The notes beneath the pieces are model-generated. The model made no database searches. It was not told the origin of the DNA and saw only the letters and a program-made list of their open reading frames with translations. A stretch of DNA of 64,000 nt, taken from positions 20,819,185-20,883,184 of the forward strand of contig OZ025267.1 of assembly GCA_964019165.1 (NCBI GenBank). Reading direction: 5' to 3'. Shown one piece after another: positions 63,820 through 64,000 of this stretch (its first letter is position 1; every line of letters starts with the position of its first letter). Both the position numbers and the translations under genes were made by a program. Source of the DNA: Mastigias papua. Its lineage: Eukaryota > Cnidaria > Scyphozoa > Rhizostomeae > Mastigiidae.

Positions 63820-64000
63820 CTGTAATGTAAACGAGACAATTTAACAATTTAAATAAGTACGAATGGTATCAGGAGAAGCTTCAATGCGACACATAAGGTG
63901 TCAGAACTCTCCTAAATTATGCCTATATTATAAGTGTTAATGAAAATTACGGCTTCTCCATTTGTTGTACAATGCTCGATGTCCCTAGACAGAGAGAGTT

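Overview
The window is nuclear DNA of an animal, most likely an invertebrate. It is AT-rich and has spliceosomal introns with GT-AG ends. It carries metazoan-type genes (a GAF/PDE phosphodiesterase, a GRXCR-type glutaredoxin, Integrator subunit 9), LINE, BEL/Pao and hAT debris, long dinucleotide microsatellites and a very large satellite array. I cannot name the species or phylum.

Layout. (1) 621-8663, + strand: the last 12 exons of a cyclic-nucleotide phosphodiesterase of the PDE5/6/11 group, covering the end of GAF-B and the whole catalytic domain; its 5' part lies outside the window. (2) 8.7-12.6 kb: intergenic DNA with a 17-bp degenerate minisatellite and the 3' end of a dead LINE. (3) 12628-16071, + strand: a four-exon GRXCR-like gene with an acidic leader, a glutaredoxin fold and an eight-cysteine zinc-knuckle tail. 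(4) 17051-47823: about 288 tandem copies of a 107-bp satellite monomer, with several nested higher-order repeats. (5) 47824-49672: a 5'-truncated LINE with reverse transcriptase, inserted in the array, which resumes in register for about one monomer (49673-49797). (6) 50-54.7 kb: poorly coding DNA with a 321-bp hAT-type MITE and a BEL/Pao integrase relic on the minus strand. (7) 54745-57128, + strand: a small-type (bacterial/fungal/protist-like) NADP-glutamate dehydrogenase whose first three codons sit on a separate exon. (8) 57813-63819, - strand: the last seven exons of Integrator complex subunit 9, tail-to-tail with the GDH gene, with a 519-bp inverted-repeat MITE in one intron.

The genes do not form a pathway: they are unrelated neighbours, in cyclic-nucleotide signalling, actin/stereocilia-type GRXCR biology, ammonia assimilation and snRNA/mRNA 3' processing. 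Most true exons are short and were found by combining splice sites, phase agreement and family motifs. The points most worth following up are the HOR-structured satellite lying between ordinary genes, the domesticated bacterial-type GDH with a spliced start codon exon, and the retroelement insertion that dates one edge of the array.
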